Assembly (NCBI GenBank): GCA_001443495.1
Contig: LDXR01000012.1
Location: forward strand, 1-64,000
Direction of reading: 5' to 3'
Length of the DNA: 64,000 bases
Source of the DNA: a candidate division NC10 bacterium CSP1-5
Lineage (GTDB): Bacteria; Methylomirabilota; Methylomirabilia; Methylomirabilales; CSP1-5
A model generated the notes under the pieces. It did no database searches, was not told the DNA's origin, and saw only the letters and a list, made by a program, of their open reading frames with translations. How positions within the stretch are numbered: position 1 is the stretch's first letter; every line of letters begins with the position of its first letter. Positions 34,084 to 42,453 of this stretch are shown here, piece by piece. A program made the translations under genes and the position numbers.

Positions 34084-36327
34084 TCATGCGGGCTCTCCGT
34101 CGGCTCGGACCGGGACGAGTCCCTCCTGTTCGATGAAGGGCTTGAACTTCTTGTAGAGGTCGAGGAGCTTGGCCTTGTAATACTCGACATTCTCATCCGG
34201 CCGCTCTGGGTCCCACTGGGAGGCCAGCTTGGCCGCCTCGTGGACCTTGACTTTGACCCCCTGCCCCGCGACGTAGTACGAGATCTGATCACCCGGCTGA
34301 TAGGGCCGCGCCGACTTCAGGGCGAGTTCATAGGGGGCGGCGGGGTTTCGTTGCTTGCGCTTCACCTTCTGCTGGTAGGTCTCCAGCGAGTCCTGCAAGG
34401 TCTCCGTCTTCATGAACATCTGGATGGGAAAGCGGTGGGCCTCGAAGTCCTTGACGTAGCGGTCGGTCAACTCCTTCACCCTGTCCCGCTCTCCCTGCAG
34501 GAGCAAAAGCATCATCTCCTCCATCCACTGCCGCTGGAATAGCTCGAGCCCGCGGGATCTGAGCCCCGAGCCCTTGATAATGAGCTTTCCCTGCTCGTCC
34601 AGCAGGGCATAGTTTTTCATCTTGTAGCTGAACATGGATCGGTACCGGCCGGCGAGCTCGAGGTGAATCCCTTCCGGCAGCGTGCCCGCCAGCTCATCGA
34701 GCAGTTGACTCTCCGCGTCCGGTCGCATCCCATCCGGGAGGGTGAAGTAGAGGCCATCGGTGTCGACCTCAATGATCCGGCACCCGCGACCCTCCAACCA
34801 GTCCACGATTGACCTGATCAGATCCCGGCCGATGCTGGTGACCCGATTCGCCTGCGCGAAATCGTTGAAGTGGCCCATGTCAAAGCCCAGGTAGCCATAG
34901 AAGGAGTTAATCAGGATCTTGAAGGTGGACTGCAGGGCCTCGAGATAGACCCGCTCCTCCTCGCGGGCCGCCTCGCGCGCCCGCCGCTTGGCCTCGACCC
35001 GGAAGTCGCGCAGGTCCTGGAGGAGCCTGGGAAAGATCCCCAGGATGTCCTTGGCTGGGAAACAGCGGGAGTGTAGCATGATCGACGGGTACAACGAGGT
35101 GACGTCGCAGTGGAGGATGTGCCTGGCCACCCCCTGGTACCGGATATCGGTGTACCCCCCAACGACCTCGGTCCCCGCGGAGGGCGCCGGGATCGCATGC
35201 CGCTGGCGGAGGTATTCCCGAATGAGCAGGGCATCGATCTTGGTCGCGTTGCCCCGCAGGATGGCGTTCTGGTAACTCAAGGGAAAGATCTGCGCCTGTA
35301 CGAAATAGCTCGGGGCGAGGAGGGCGGCAATGGCCCGGGTCTCCTGGACGTCGCCTCGGGCGTATGCGATGAGGGTCGCCGGATCGTGGTCGAAGGTCCA
35401 GCTGATCCTCTCCGGCGGGATGATGGTGCGCTCGGGTGCGGCCAGGTCAAAGTGTCGGGCCACGTCCTTGAGGCCATAGCTTTCGAGATTGCGGGCCCCG
35501 ACGTCATAGTGTTGGGCCAAGATCCACGTGTCCACGATGTGCCGGCCGAAGATCTCGTACTTCCGATAGGTGATGGCCCGCTCGGCGATCTGCATCCGAG
35601 AGGCGTGGCCCTTCAGCGGGCTGCCGTCCCGCCCCAAGGGAAGCTCGACGCCGTACCGTTTGGCCCGCGCCTCGATGTACTCCAAGTCGAAGCGAAAGAA
35701 ATTGTGCCCTTCGATGACGTCCGGGTCCCGGTCGCGAATCAGGCGGACCATCTCGCGGAGCATCTCCGGCTCGGTCATCTCTCTGCCGGACAGGACCGTT
35801 TCCCAGCCGGTCGAGTCGCTGAGGGCGATCGCGATGATCCGGTCCTCCTCCCGGGACGGATTGGGAAATTCGAACCCTGCCCGGCAGTAGACCTCGATGT
35901 CCAGCTGCAGACGCGCCAGGTCATGAAAGTGCATCCCGAGGAAGTGGGTCTGTCCCGACACGAGGAGGTACTGTTGGATCAGATCACTCACATACAAGTA
36001 GGGGGCACCGGGGGCGGTGGCAGTCTTCCCCGAGATCCGCTGGAGGTGCTCCCTGGCTTTGGAGAGTTCCGCCAGAGATGGGAAGCGGGCGAGGTATCGA
36101 AAGAAGGCTTCGCCCTGGAGGGCCTCGATCTCGGCGTCCCCCCGGAAGTTGGTCAGGAGTCGGGTATCGGCAAGGAGGAGGAAGGGGGTAAAGGAGGAGA
36201 GGGTTGACGTGACCTCGCCGTTTTTCTTGGCAAAGACCCGGACCTGGTCCTGCCCCGCTATCTCAAAGGCGATGAGGCGGGGGGTAAGGTCGTGACCAAA
36301 GAGCACCGTGTTCGTGTCGAGGGTCAC
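34084..36327 (-). CDS. polB: family-B DNA polymerase (Pol II-like)
   Basis: The 747-residue enzyme has both proofreading and polymerase domains. Exonuclease motifs are LDIEVY (Exo I) near residue 172, GHNFFRFDLEYI (Exo II, N-x3-FD) near 238 and YARGDVQE (Exo III) near 328. Polymerase motifs are DVTSLYPSIM (A) near 415, KILINSFYGYLG (B) near 488 and VDTDGLYF (C) near 545. All catalytic aspartates are present. It is close to E. coli Pol II in size and role (translesion/repair). Orientation and neighbours (TldD genes) give no further clue. A good extended -10 promoter stands upstream. Confidence 0.95.
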   Translation of the reverse strand: MTLDTNTVLFGHDLTPRLIAFEIAGQDQVRVFAKKNGEVTSTLSSFTPFLLLADTRLLTNFRGDAEIEALQGEAFFRYLARFPSLAELSKAREHLQRISGKTATAPGAPYLYVSDLIQQYLLVSGQTHFLGMHFHDLARLQLDIEVYCRAGFEFPNPSREEDRIIAIALSDSTGWETVLSGREMTEPEMLREMVRLIRDRDPDVIEGHNFFRFDLEYIEARAKRYGVELPLGRDGSPLKGHASRMQIAERAITYRKYEIFGRHIVDTWILAQHYDVGARNLESYGLKDVARHFDLAAPERTIIPPERISWTFDHDPATLIAYARGDVQETRAIAALLAPSYFVQAQIFPLSYQNAILRGNATKIDALLIREYLRQRHAIPAPSAGTEVVGGYTDIRYQGVARHILHCDVTSLYPSIMLHSRCFPAKDILGIFPRLLQDLRDFRVEAKRRAREAAREEERVYLEALQSTFKILINSFYGYLGFDMGHFNDFAQANRVTSIGRDLIRSIVDWLEGRGCRIIEVDTDGLYFTLPDGMRPDAESQLLDELAGTLPEGIHLELAGRYRSMFSYKMKNYALLDEQGKLIIKGSGLRSRGLELFQRQWMEEMMLLLLQGERDRVKELTDRYVKDFEAHRFPIQMFMKTETLQDSLETYQQKVKRKQRNPAAPYELALKSARPYQPGDQISYYVAGQGVKVKVHEAAKLASQWDPERPDENVEYYKAKLLDLYKKFKPFIEQEGLVPVRADGEPA

Positions 36328-36381
36328 ATCGAGAGACTCACCCGAGGCAACGACGGCGGAACGTGTTCGTGATCCGATGCG

Positions 36382-36390
36382 ATTATAGCA
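36382..36390 (-). promoter_or_regulatory. extended -10 promoter of polB
   Basis: On the minus strand TGCTATAAT (36390-36382) is a perfect extended -10. A -35 is weak (TGTCAA, 18 bp upstream), as is common with this promoter class. The leader would be about 50 nt. Confidence 0.65.
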
Positions 36391-36405
36391 CCCCGTGCTT
36401 TATCG

Positions 36406-36434
36406 TTGACATCGATTTTTTCTTTGGATAGCCT
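36406..36434 (+). promoter_or_regulatory. sigma-70 promoter of the PilZ gene
   Basis: TTGACA (36406-36411) and TAGCCT (36429-36434) are 17 bp apart, with a T-rich spacer. It is divergent from, and overlaps, the upstream part of the polB promoter region. Confidence 0.6.
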
Positions 36435-36487
36435 CGGGCCGACCTCACCACGTCGGCCAAAGGCAAAGAAGGGCAGCCGAGCACGGA

Positions 36488-36901
36488 GTGTACGGGGTCG
36501 GGAGGACGCTCAGATTGGCTGTGGAGAAAAGCGGGTCCGAGAGGCGGCAGTATTCGCGGTTCTTGGTGGGGGGCAGAGCCAAGGGCCGAGTGACCGCCGT
36601 CTATGAGGCGTCGCTGTTGGACCTCAGCCTCGGGGGGGCGCTCATCGAGCATGTCCATATCGTCCGCCCCGGCACCACTTCGTATCTCATCCTCAGGATG
36701 AAGGGGCGCGACGTCAACCTGCGGTGCCGAATAATCCGGTCGAGTGTCCACCGGGTTCAGGTAGAGTCCGATGGGGGGCGGGCGTTGGTGTTCCAGACCG
36801 GACTGCAGTTTGTGGACCGCTCGGACGCAACAATGCAGATGATCAGTGACTACATTATGTCAACGGTGGGGACCATCGACCCACCGCTGACCAGGCCGTA
36901 G
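36488..36901 (+). CDS. PilZ-domain protein (c-di-GMP receptor)
   Basis: The 137-residue protein has the PilZ hallmarks: the RRQYSRF (RxxxR) motif near residue 20 and DLSLGGALIEH (D-x-S-x-x-G) near 46, followed by the beta-barrel. It binds cyclic-di-GMP in the usual view. No output domain is attached. The start codon at 36488 is GTG, and the first 15 residues are not conserved, so a later GTG at 36518 is possible. The diguanylate cyclase at 12578 could supply its ligand. Confidence 0.88.
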   Translation: MYGVGRTLRLAVEKSGSERRQYSRFLVGGRAKGRVTAVYEASLLDLSLGGALIEHVHIVRPGTTSYLILRMKGRDVNLRCRIIRSSVHRVQVESDGGRALVFQTGLQFVDRSDATMQMISDYIMSTVGTIDPPLTRP

Positions 36902-36977
36902 CCACAGGGGAGGACGCGGCAGCCCACCGGAGTGTTGAGCGAGACTTCTTCACCATCGTCTGCTTTCCAGCGCTTGG

Positions 36978-37637
36978 ATGAACGAAGCCCTTCGAATGGT
37001 GGCCCCGGAGATGCTCCGACCGGACATCGAGGCCTACCTTCACCGCTTCATTCCGGACCGGGATACCATCCTCGCGGAGATGGAGCAGCTCGCCGAGGCG
37101 CGTCACTTCCCGATCGTCGGTCCTGTTGTGGGACGGCTTTTGGCACAACTCGCCCGGCTCGTCGGGGCAGAGCGCGTCCTGGAGATGGGGGCGGGCTTTG
37201 GCTACTCGGCCTACTGGATTGCGCGGGCGCTTCCGCCCGACGGCCGCCACCTCGCCCTTGAGCGCTCTGCCGAGAATGCCCGGTTGGCGAGGGAGTGGCT
37301 CGTACGGGCGCGCCTTGACCACAAGGTGGAGTTTATCGTGGGCGATGCCTTGCAGGTGGTCCATGGGGTGCCAGGACCCTTCGACCTGATCTTCGTGGAT
37401 GTGGACAAGGAACAATACCCGAGATCCCTTCCGCTGACCCTTCCCCGCTTGAGGCAGGGAGGGCTGCTCATCACCGACAACATCCTCTGGGGAGGACGGG
37501 TCGTGGCTCCGCATCCTCCCGAGGCCAGCACCCGGGGCATTCAGGAGTACACCCGGCTTCTCTACGAAACTCCCGGCCTGTATACCACCATTCTGCCGGT
37601 CCGGGACGGCCTCGCGGTCAGCCTCAAACTCCACTAG
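36978..37637 (+). CDS. SAM-dependent O-methyltransferase (class I, COMT-like)
   Basis: The 219-residue protein has the SAM-binding motif I VLEMGAGFGYSAYWIA near residue 68, the acidic loop motif LALERSAENARLA and the metal-binding DLIFVDVDKEQYP near 135-147. The pattern matches the small cation-dependent O-methyltransferases (CCoAOMT/COMT-like). The substrate is unknown. It is followed by repeat DNA before the next gene. Confidence 0.92.
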   Translation: MNEALRMVAPEMLRPDIEAYLHRFIPDRDTILAEMEQLAEARHFPIVGPVVGRLLAQLARLVGAERVLEMGAGFGYSAYWIARALPPDGRHLALERSAENARLAREWLVRARLDHKVEFIVGDALQVVHGVPGPFDLIFVDVDKEQYPRSLPLTLPRLRQGGLLITDNILWGGRVVAPHPPEASTRGIQEYTRLLYETPGLYTTILPVRDGLAVSLKLH

Positions 37638-37638
37638 T

Positions 37639-37737
37639 GCCGATGGCCGACGACCGATGACCGGGGGGTCTACTTGACCTTCGACGTTGGGCTTCGGATG
37701 TTAAATCCGTGAACCGTGAACTGCGAACCATGAACCG
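37639..37737. repeat. two repeat half-arms of different themes
   Basis: The first arm (37639-37665) carries GATGGCCGACGACCGATGACC. The second (37708-37737) carries tandem GTGAACCGTGAACTGCGAACCATGAACC units. The two themes match other elements at 15.4 kb and 58.5 kb. Here they lie head to tail, without an inverted partner. The second arm supplies in-frame start codons to the following gene. Confidence 0.6.
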
Positions 37738-37741
37738 TCTC

Positions 37742-38389
37742 ATGGAGATCCCGATCTTTCCGTTGCCGAACGTCGTCTTCTTCCCTCACACCCTCTTACC
37801 GCTGCATATTTTTGAGCCGCGGTACCGACAGATGCTCGCCGACTGTCTCACCGGCGAGCGGCGGTTGGCCGTGGTCCTCCTACGGCCAGGGTGGGAGGCG
37901 GAGTACTACGGCCGCCCGGCAGTGTATGCTGTGGCGGGGGCCGGAGAGATCGTGGCGTCGGAGAGGCTCCCCGACGGGCGCTCCAATATCCTGCTCAAGG
38001 GGCTTGGACGGATTATGATCGAGGGTGAGGTGGCTTCACCCAAGCCGTATCGCATCGCGCGGGCCTCCTGGCTTGACGATGTGCATCCAGCCGGAGGAGA
38101 GGGAGATCTTGCGCCCCAGCTCCATCGCTTGCGCCAGATCTGTGGGCGGCTCTTGTCCGCATTGGCCCACCCGGTTCCCAGATTGTTCGAGGTCATGACC
38201 CAGCAGGATCGCCCCGGCGTCTTTGTGGATCGCGTGAGCAGCCTGCTGGTCGAAGAGACTGATCACCGGCAGCGCCTGCTCGAGCTCACCGACGTCCCAC
38301 AGCGGATGGCGGAAGCGATCGAGGTCGTCGAGGCGCTCCTGCTTAAGACGCAACGCGCGAGCCCCCAGGGTCGCGCCCGCTGGAACTGA
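37742..38389 (+). CDS. LON N-terminal-domain protein (peptidase S16 lon-like, no protease)
   Basis: The 215-residue protein has the Lon substrate-binding domain alone: MEIPIFPLPNVVFFPHTLLPLHIFEPRYR at the start is diagnostic, then a helical tail. No ATPase or Ser-Lys protease is attached. Such stand-alone proteins may bind substrates or adapt proteolysis. The frame is open from GTG 37709, but the extra residues (MNRELRTMNRL) come from the repeat element, so ATG 37742 is the natural start. Confidence 0.88.
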   Translation: MEIPIFPLPNVVFFPHTLLPLHIFEPRYRQMLADCLTGERRLAVVLLRPGWEAEYYGRPAVYAVAGAGEIVASERLPDGRSNILLKGLGRIMIEGEVASPKPYRIARASWLDDVHPAGGEGDLAPQLHRLRQICGRLLSALAHPVPRLFEVMTQQDRPGVFVDRVSSLLVEETDHRQRLLELTDVPQRMAEAIEVVEALLLKTQRASPQGRARWN

Positions 38390-38423
38390 ATCGCTTTGGC
38401 GCACTGGCACCGGTGGAGTGGTG

Positions 38424-39167
38424 ATGGAGAAGGGGTCGCTGCAGCTGACGACGAGAGGCTATCAAGGACAGACCGTGCCCTACGAGGTGCCCTTCATCGC
38501 GTTTCCGACAACGTCCGGCAGGTTCATTGCCCAGGCGCCCGGAACGTCGGAGGTGAAGGAGGGTGCCGAGAATCGCTACGTGCGCCTCGGTGAGTTCCTG
38601 CAGGCCCGCGGCTTCGCCACACTGGTGAGCTTCAACCCACCCCGACCAGACGCCCAGTTCAAGTACCCAAATGAGCCCTACTCTTACCGGGATGCGAGCT
38701 GGAACCGCATCTATGTCGACAGCCTGGCCTACGTGGTGGAACACTGTCTGAAGAATGCGGCGCAGCTCTGCGGCGCCACGGAGCCTGAGGTATACCTGGC
38801 CGGATTCTCCTCCGGGGGTTCCGTGGCAGTGGCAGTGGCACCGTTCTTCCCGGCGATCACAAAGATCCTTCTGGTCTCGGCCTATGACAGCGTGGACCGC
38901 TTCTTCTTGGCCGGCCTGCGGCGCTACACAGGGGAGGTGTACGTTGCCTACGGTGAGGAGGACTTCCCGGCGGCCGTCCTTGCTACGATGATGCCGAGCC
39001 TTGCCAGGCGCGCCGGTGCCGTCCACGCACGGAGCGTGCCGAACTGCGACCACCACTTCGCCGGAGAAGTGAACGGCAGGGTTCTCAGCAAGGCGTACCT
39101 TTGGGCTTTTGCCGGGGACGACACCTTCCCTTCACCGGACGGCGGCATCCCCCTGTACCCCCATTAG
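38424..39167 (+). CDS. alpha/beta-hydrolase-fold protein
   Basis: The 247-residue protein has the nucleophile elbow GFSSGGSVAVA (GxSxG) near residue 130 and a C-terminal histidine in PNCDHHFAGE near 215. The middle has SAYDSVDRFF. It is probably a small-molecule esterase or similar hydrolase. The start is ATG 38424, though GTG codons at 38418 and 38421 are possible. I cannot name a substrate. Confidence 0.8.
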   Translation: MEKGSLQLTTRGYQGQTVPYEVPFIAFPTTSGRFIAQAPGTSEVKEGAENRYVRLGEFLQARGFATLVSFNPPRPDAQFKYPNEPYSYRDASWNRIYVDSLAYVVEHCLKNAAQLCGATEPEVYLAGFSSGGSVAVAVAPFFPAITKILLVSAYDSVDRFFLAGLRRYTGEVYVAYGEEDFPAAVLATMMPSLARRAGAVHARSVPNCDHHFAGEVNGRVLSKAYLWAFAGDDTFPSPDGGIPLYPH

Positions 39168-39292
39168 TTTGTCCTTTCACAAAGCGATTTTGCCTCTCAA
39201 GCAGGAGCCGCTCCGGTGTATGATAACCGAGGGCGCAGAGCCCCGAAAGCATCCCCGGGAGAAGGCGATCGGTTGCACAGGAGGAGCAGGCG

Positions 39293-39724
39293 ATGACACG
39301 AGCGAGCGACTACGGCATCACGGTCCTGCGGGTCACGTTAGGGGTGATCTTTTTGATGCACGGCTATCTGGGGTTCTTTGTGTTCACCCCTGGCGGCATG
39401 ACTGCCTTCAACGCCTCGAAGGGGATTCCGCTGCCGGCGATCACGGCCTGGTTCGTGATCTTCGGCCATTTCCTCGGTGGGGCATCGCTCGTCTTCGGCT
39501 TGCTGACGCGCCTTGGCGCCCTGGTTCACGTCGTGATCATGGGGGGTGCGGTCTTCTTCGTGCACCTCGCACAGGGCTTTTTCATGCACGGCATCATCGT
39601 GGACGCGGCGACCGGCAAGGCGATTGTGGGTGGATACGAGTACGCTTTGAGCCTCCTGATGGGCTCGATCGCCATTCTCATCAGCGGCAGCGGCCCACTC
39701 GGGCTGGATTACTGGAGGCGCTGA
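39293..39724 (+). CDS. DoxX-family membrane protein
   Basis: The 143-residue protein has about four membrane helices and the DoxX pattern: ITVLRVTLGVIFLMHGYLG near residue 9, GHFLGGASLVFGLLTRLGAL near 58. DoxX members are often linked to quinone or thiol oxidation, and the exact role is not evident here. GGAGGAGC precedes the start. It is 19 bp before the antiporter gene and may be co-transcribed with it. Confidence 0.9.
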   Translation: MTRASDYGITVLRVTLGVIFLMHGYLGFFVFTPGGMTAFNASKGIPLPAITAWFVIFGHFLGGASLVFGLLTRLGALVHVVIMGGAVFFVHLAQGFFMHGIIVDAATGKAIVGGYEYALSLLMGSIAILISGSGPLGLDYWRR

Positions 39725-39743
39725 CCGGACCTGCCCCGCTCCG

Positions 39744-41000
39744 GTGTCTCGGAGGAAGCCTGTCATCGGAACCGACCTGTCGCTCTATGCCGTGCTGCCG
39801 TTCGTGGCGATGCTCCTCGCCGTCGCCGTCTGCCCCCTTTGGGTTCCTCACTGGTGGGCGTCGAACCAAAACAAGCTCGTCGTTTCCTGCGCGCTCGGTT
39901 TCCCGATCCTCATCCTGTATCTGTTCCGCCGCCCCGTGTCCGTCGTGAGGACGGGCGAGGATTATCTCTCGTTCATTATCCTCCTCGGCGGGCTCTACGC
40001 GATCGCGGGGGGTATCCGGCTGAGGGGAGATCTGGAGGCGACGCCGCTCACCAACACGGCCTTCCTGGCCCTGGGCGCGGTCCTCGCCTCGTTCGTCGGG
40101 ACCACCGGGGCCTCGATGCTCCTGATCCGCCCCCTGCTCCAGACCAACAGCGAGCGCACCCGGGTCAAGCATACGGTCATCTTCTTCATCTTTCTCGTCT
40201 CGAACATCGGCGGCCTGCTGACCCCGCTCGGCGATCCGCCGCTGTTCCTCGGGTACCTCCAGGGTGTCCCCTTCGCGTGGACCTTCCGGCTGTGGCTCCC
40301 GTGGATCTGCACGAACTCGGTCCTGCTCCTGACGTACTTCGTGTGGGACTCGATCCAGCACACCCGCGAGCCCCTCGCAGCGCTGCGGCGGGACAGGAGA
40401 CGTATCGAACCTCTGCGGGTCCAGGGCGGGGTGAACGGGCTCTGGCTGGGGGGCGTCGTCTTGGCGGTGGCGTTTGTCCGCGAGCCGTGGCGCGAGGCGG
40501 TGATCGTGGCGCTGGTCGTGCTCTCCTTGTGGAGCACCCCCCGCGGTCTCCGGCGCGCCAATGGCTTCACCCCCCATCCGATCATAGAGGTGGCGGCGAT
40601 CTTCTTCGGGATATTCCTCACCATGATTCCGGCCTTGGAACTCTTGCGGGCGCGCGGCGGCGAGCTCGGCGTGCGCGAGCCCTGGCAGTTCTTCTGGGCC
40701 ACGGGCGGCCTTTCATCCTTTCTGGACAATGCGCCGACGTACCTGACCGTCCTCGCGCTCGCGCAGGGGCTCGGCCTGGCTGACGAGGTTGTGGGTGTCT
40801 CCCATGCCGTGCTCACCGGGATCAGCCTCGGGGCAGTGTTCATGGGGGCCAACACGTACATCGGCAATGCCCCCAACTTCATGGTGAAGGCGATCGCCGA
40901 GGAGGCAGGCGTAAGGATGCCGAGCTTCTTCGGTTACATGGCGTATAGCGGTGGCATCCTGCTCCCGCTCTTCGTCGCGATGACATTCCTGTTCTTTTAG
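39744..41000 (+). CDS. Na+/H+ antiporter or citrate-type ion transporter (NhaD/ArsB superfamily)
   Basis: The 418-residue protein has about 11-12 membrane helices. It keeps the ion-transporter family motifs SNIGGLLTPLGDPPLFLGY near residue 153 and SSFLDNAPTYLTVLAL near 325, which resemble both NhaD-type sodium:proton antiporters and the CitMHS/ArsB group. The ATG start has little ribosome-binding sequence. The transported ion cannot be chosen safely. Confidence 0.85.
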   Translation: MSRRKPVIGTDLSLYAVLPFVAMLLAVAVCPLWVPHWWASNQNKLVVSCALGFPILILYLFRRPVSVVRTGEDYLSFIILLGGLYAIAGGIRLRGDLEATPLTNTAFLALGAVLASFVGTTGASMLLIRPLLQTNSERTRVKHTVIFFIFLVSNIGGLLTPLGDPPLFLGYLQGVPFAWTFRLWLPWICTNSVLLLTYFVWDSIQHTREPLAALRRDRRRIEPLRVQGGVNGLWLGGVVLAVAFVREPWREAVIVALVVLSLWSTPRGLRRANGFTPHPIIEVAAIFFGIFLTMIPALELLRARGGELGVREPWQFFWATGGLSSFLDNAPTYLTVLALAQGLGLADEVVGVSHAVLTGISLGAVFMGANTYIGNAPNFMVKAIAEEAGVRMPSFFGYMAYSGGILLPLFVAMTFLFF

Positions 41001-41074
41001 CCCCCATTCTTAGCCTTCACAATCAAGTACTTAACGTCATGCGGCAATGTTTCATACCGCGCTGCAAAAAAAGG

Positions 41075-41103
41075 TTGACAGGAATAATGCAGCGCGTTAC
41101 ACT
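41075..41103 (+). promoter_or_regulatory. sigma-70 promoter of the phasin gene
   Basis: TTGACA (41075-41080) and TACACT (41098-41103) are 17 bp apart. The leader to the ATG at 41182 would be about 70 nt. The promoter argues against the open upstream extension of the phasin frame. Confidence 0.7.
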
Positions 41104-41181
41104 CTCCCACAAGAGCGTGCGCTCATCGTGGGGCAGCAGATAGGGGAGCCAAAGGAAACGGAACAAAGACGGGGGGGCGCG

Positions 41182-41646
41182 ATGGTCCAGGAGAATGTGG
41201 GAGAGGCGAGCAGGGCGGCGCAGACGTGCAGCGAGACGCTCGAGAAGGCCCGCGAAGTGTTGGGCCTGACCAGTGACGTCAGCCGGGACATCGCGGGCCG
41301 AACCGCCGAGCTGAGCGCCGCCATCGTCCAGGAGGGGGCGCAGTACCTGAACGAGGTCGGGTCGGCCCTTCGCGAAGCCTCCGAGGGGGCCCGGGAGCTG
41401 TGGACCCGCGAGTGGAATCTGGCGCAGGAGTTTTCACGGGATCCGATGGGCTTTCCGCAAAGGGCCGTCGCCCTCTCGTGGGAGGGGGGAGAAAAGATCA
41501 CCCGCCTTGGGGATGCCCAGCGCGAGGCGATCTCCCGGTTTACCGGGAATGTGCACAATCTCGTGGACCGGGCCAACAGGGAGACCCAGGAGACCGTCAC
41601 GAAGTATGCAGGGAAGATCCTCGCCCTCTATGGGCTGAAGAACTGA
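41182..41646 (+). CDS. phasin-family protein (PHA granule)
   Basis: The 154-residue protein is helical and rich in Ala, Glu and Gln, of the phasin type that coats polyhydroxyalkanoate granules. ATG 41182 is preferred, since the upstream region holds a consensus promoter. The next gene is a PhaJ-like hydratase, which supports a PHA role. PhaC, PhaA and PhaB are not in the window. Confidence 0.8.
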   Translation: MVQENVGEASRAAQTCSETLEKAREVLGLTSDVSRDIAGRTAELSAAIVQEGAQYLNEVGSALREASEGARELWTREWNLAQEFSRDPMGFPQRAVALSWEGGEKITRLGDAQREAISRFTGNVHNLVDRANRETQETVTKYAGKILALYGLKN

Positions 41647-41697
41647 GGTACAGGCGCGGTTTTTGCGACGAGGCGTTTTGGTTTTGGCGCAAGAATG

Positions 41698-41726
41698 TTG
41701 ACAAATTGGTGGAAAAAGAATAGAGT
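41698..41726 (+). promoter_or_regulatory. sigma-70 promoter of the phaJ-like gene
   Basis: TTGACA (41698-41703) and TAGAGT (41721-41726) are 17 bp apart. It is the second TTGACA-N17 promoter within 650 bp; together they suggest separate regulation of phasin and hydratase. Confidence 0.65.
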
Positions 41727-41796
41727 TTCCGGCCGTAGCTTTCATCTCGCGTCGTCCCGTTGGGGGTTAAACTCAACACTTGATGGAGGGACACCG

Positions 41797-42243
41797 GTGG
41801 CTCACGACTCCCTGACAACGCCAACGCAAGTCGTCCCGCTTGGTATTGCCCTCGGCGATCGGACCGAGGTGACGAAGACCATCAACGATGCTGCGGTCAA
41901 GGCTTTTGCCAACCTATGCGGCGATGATAACCCGCTTCACGTCGATGCGACCTTCGCCAAAAACACCCGCTTCAAGGGACGCATCGGCCAAGGGATGCTC
42001 ACGGCCAGTCTCATCTCCACGACCCTCACCCGCCTTACCCGCGGTCTTTTCGTATATATCTCCCAGGACCTCCTTTTCACCGCCCCGGTACACCTCGGCG
42101 ACACCATCACCGCCACGGCTGAGGTGGTCGAGATTCTCGACCGGGGGAGGGTTCGTTTCCGGACCCTCTGCATCAACCAACGGGGAGAGACCGTTCTCGA
42201 GGGTTTCGCCGAGATGAAGCGGCTCAAGGAGATCCCGGTTTAG
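41797..42243 (+). CDS. phaJ: (R)-specific enoyl-CoA hydratase, MaoC/PhaJ-like
   Basis: The 148-residue hot-dog-fold protein has the hydratase-2 motif GDDNPLHVD with catalytic Asp and His near residue 46, followed by GRIGQGMLTASL. PhaJ makes (R)-3-hydroxyacyl-CoA for polyester synthesis. GTG 41797 is used because GGAGGG lies six bases ahead. It fits with the adjacent phasin gene. A role in fatty-acid metabolism is also possible. Confidence 0.88.
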   Translation: MAHDSLTTPTQVVPLGIALGDRTEVTKTINDAAVKAFANLCGDDNPLHVDATFAKNTRFKGRIGQGMLTASLISTTLTRLTRGLFVYISQDLLFTAPVHLGDTITATAEVVEILDRGRVRFRTLCINQRGETVLEGFAEMKRLKEIPV

Positions 42244-42317
42244 AACTGGCCGACCGTCTCTCCGTTCACCCAAGTCGCTTGCCGCCTTCGCAACCCACCA
42301 CGCCCCCGCCTTCCCTC

Positions 42318-42346
42318 TTGACATGCTCGTGGATAGTCTATAGCCT
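42318..42346 (+). promoter_or_regulatory. sigma-70 promoter of the ABC importer gene
   Basis: TTGACA (42318-42323) and TAGCCT (42341-42346) are 17 bp apart. The leader to the ATG at 42454 is about 100 nt and ends with an AAGGAGGTGAGG ribosome-binding site. Confidence 0.65.
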
Positions 42347-42453
42347 ACTTTTCCCCCGAAAAGGTCTTTTGGGATCGGCTTGAGGCGCGTCAGGCTCGGG
42401 CCTCCGCCTTTCCAGGGGAACCGCTGTGTGTATTTTTTTCAAGGAGGTGAGGC

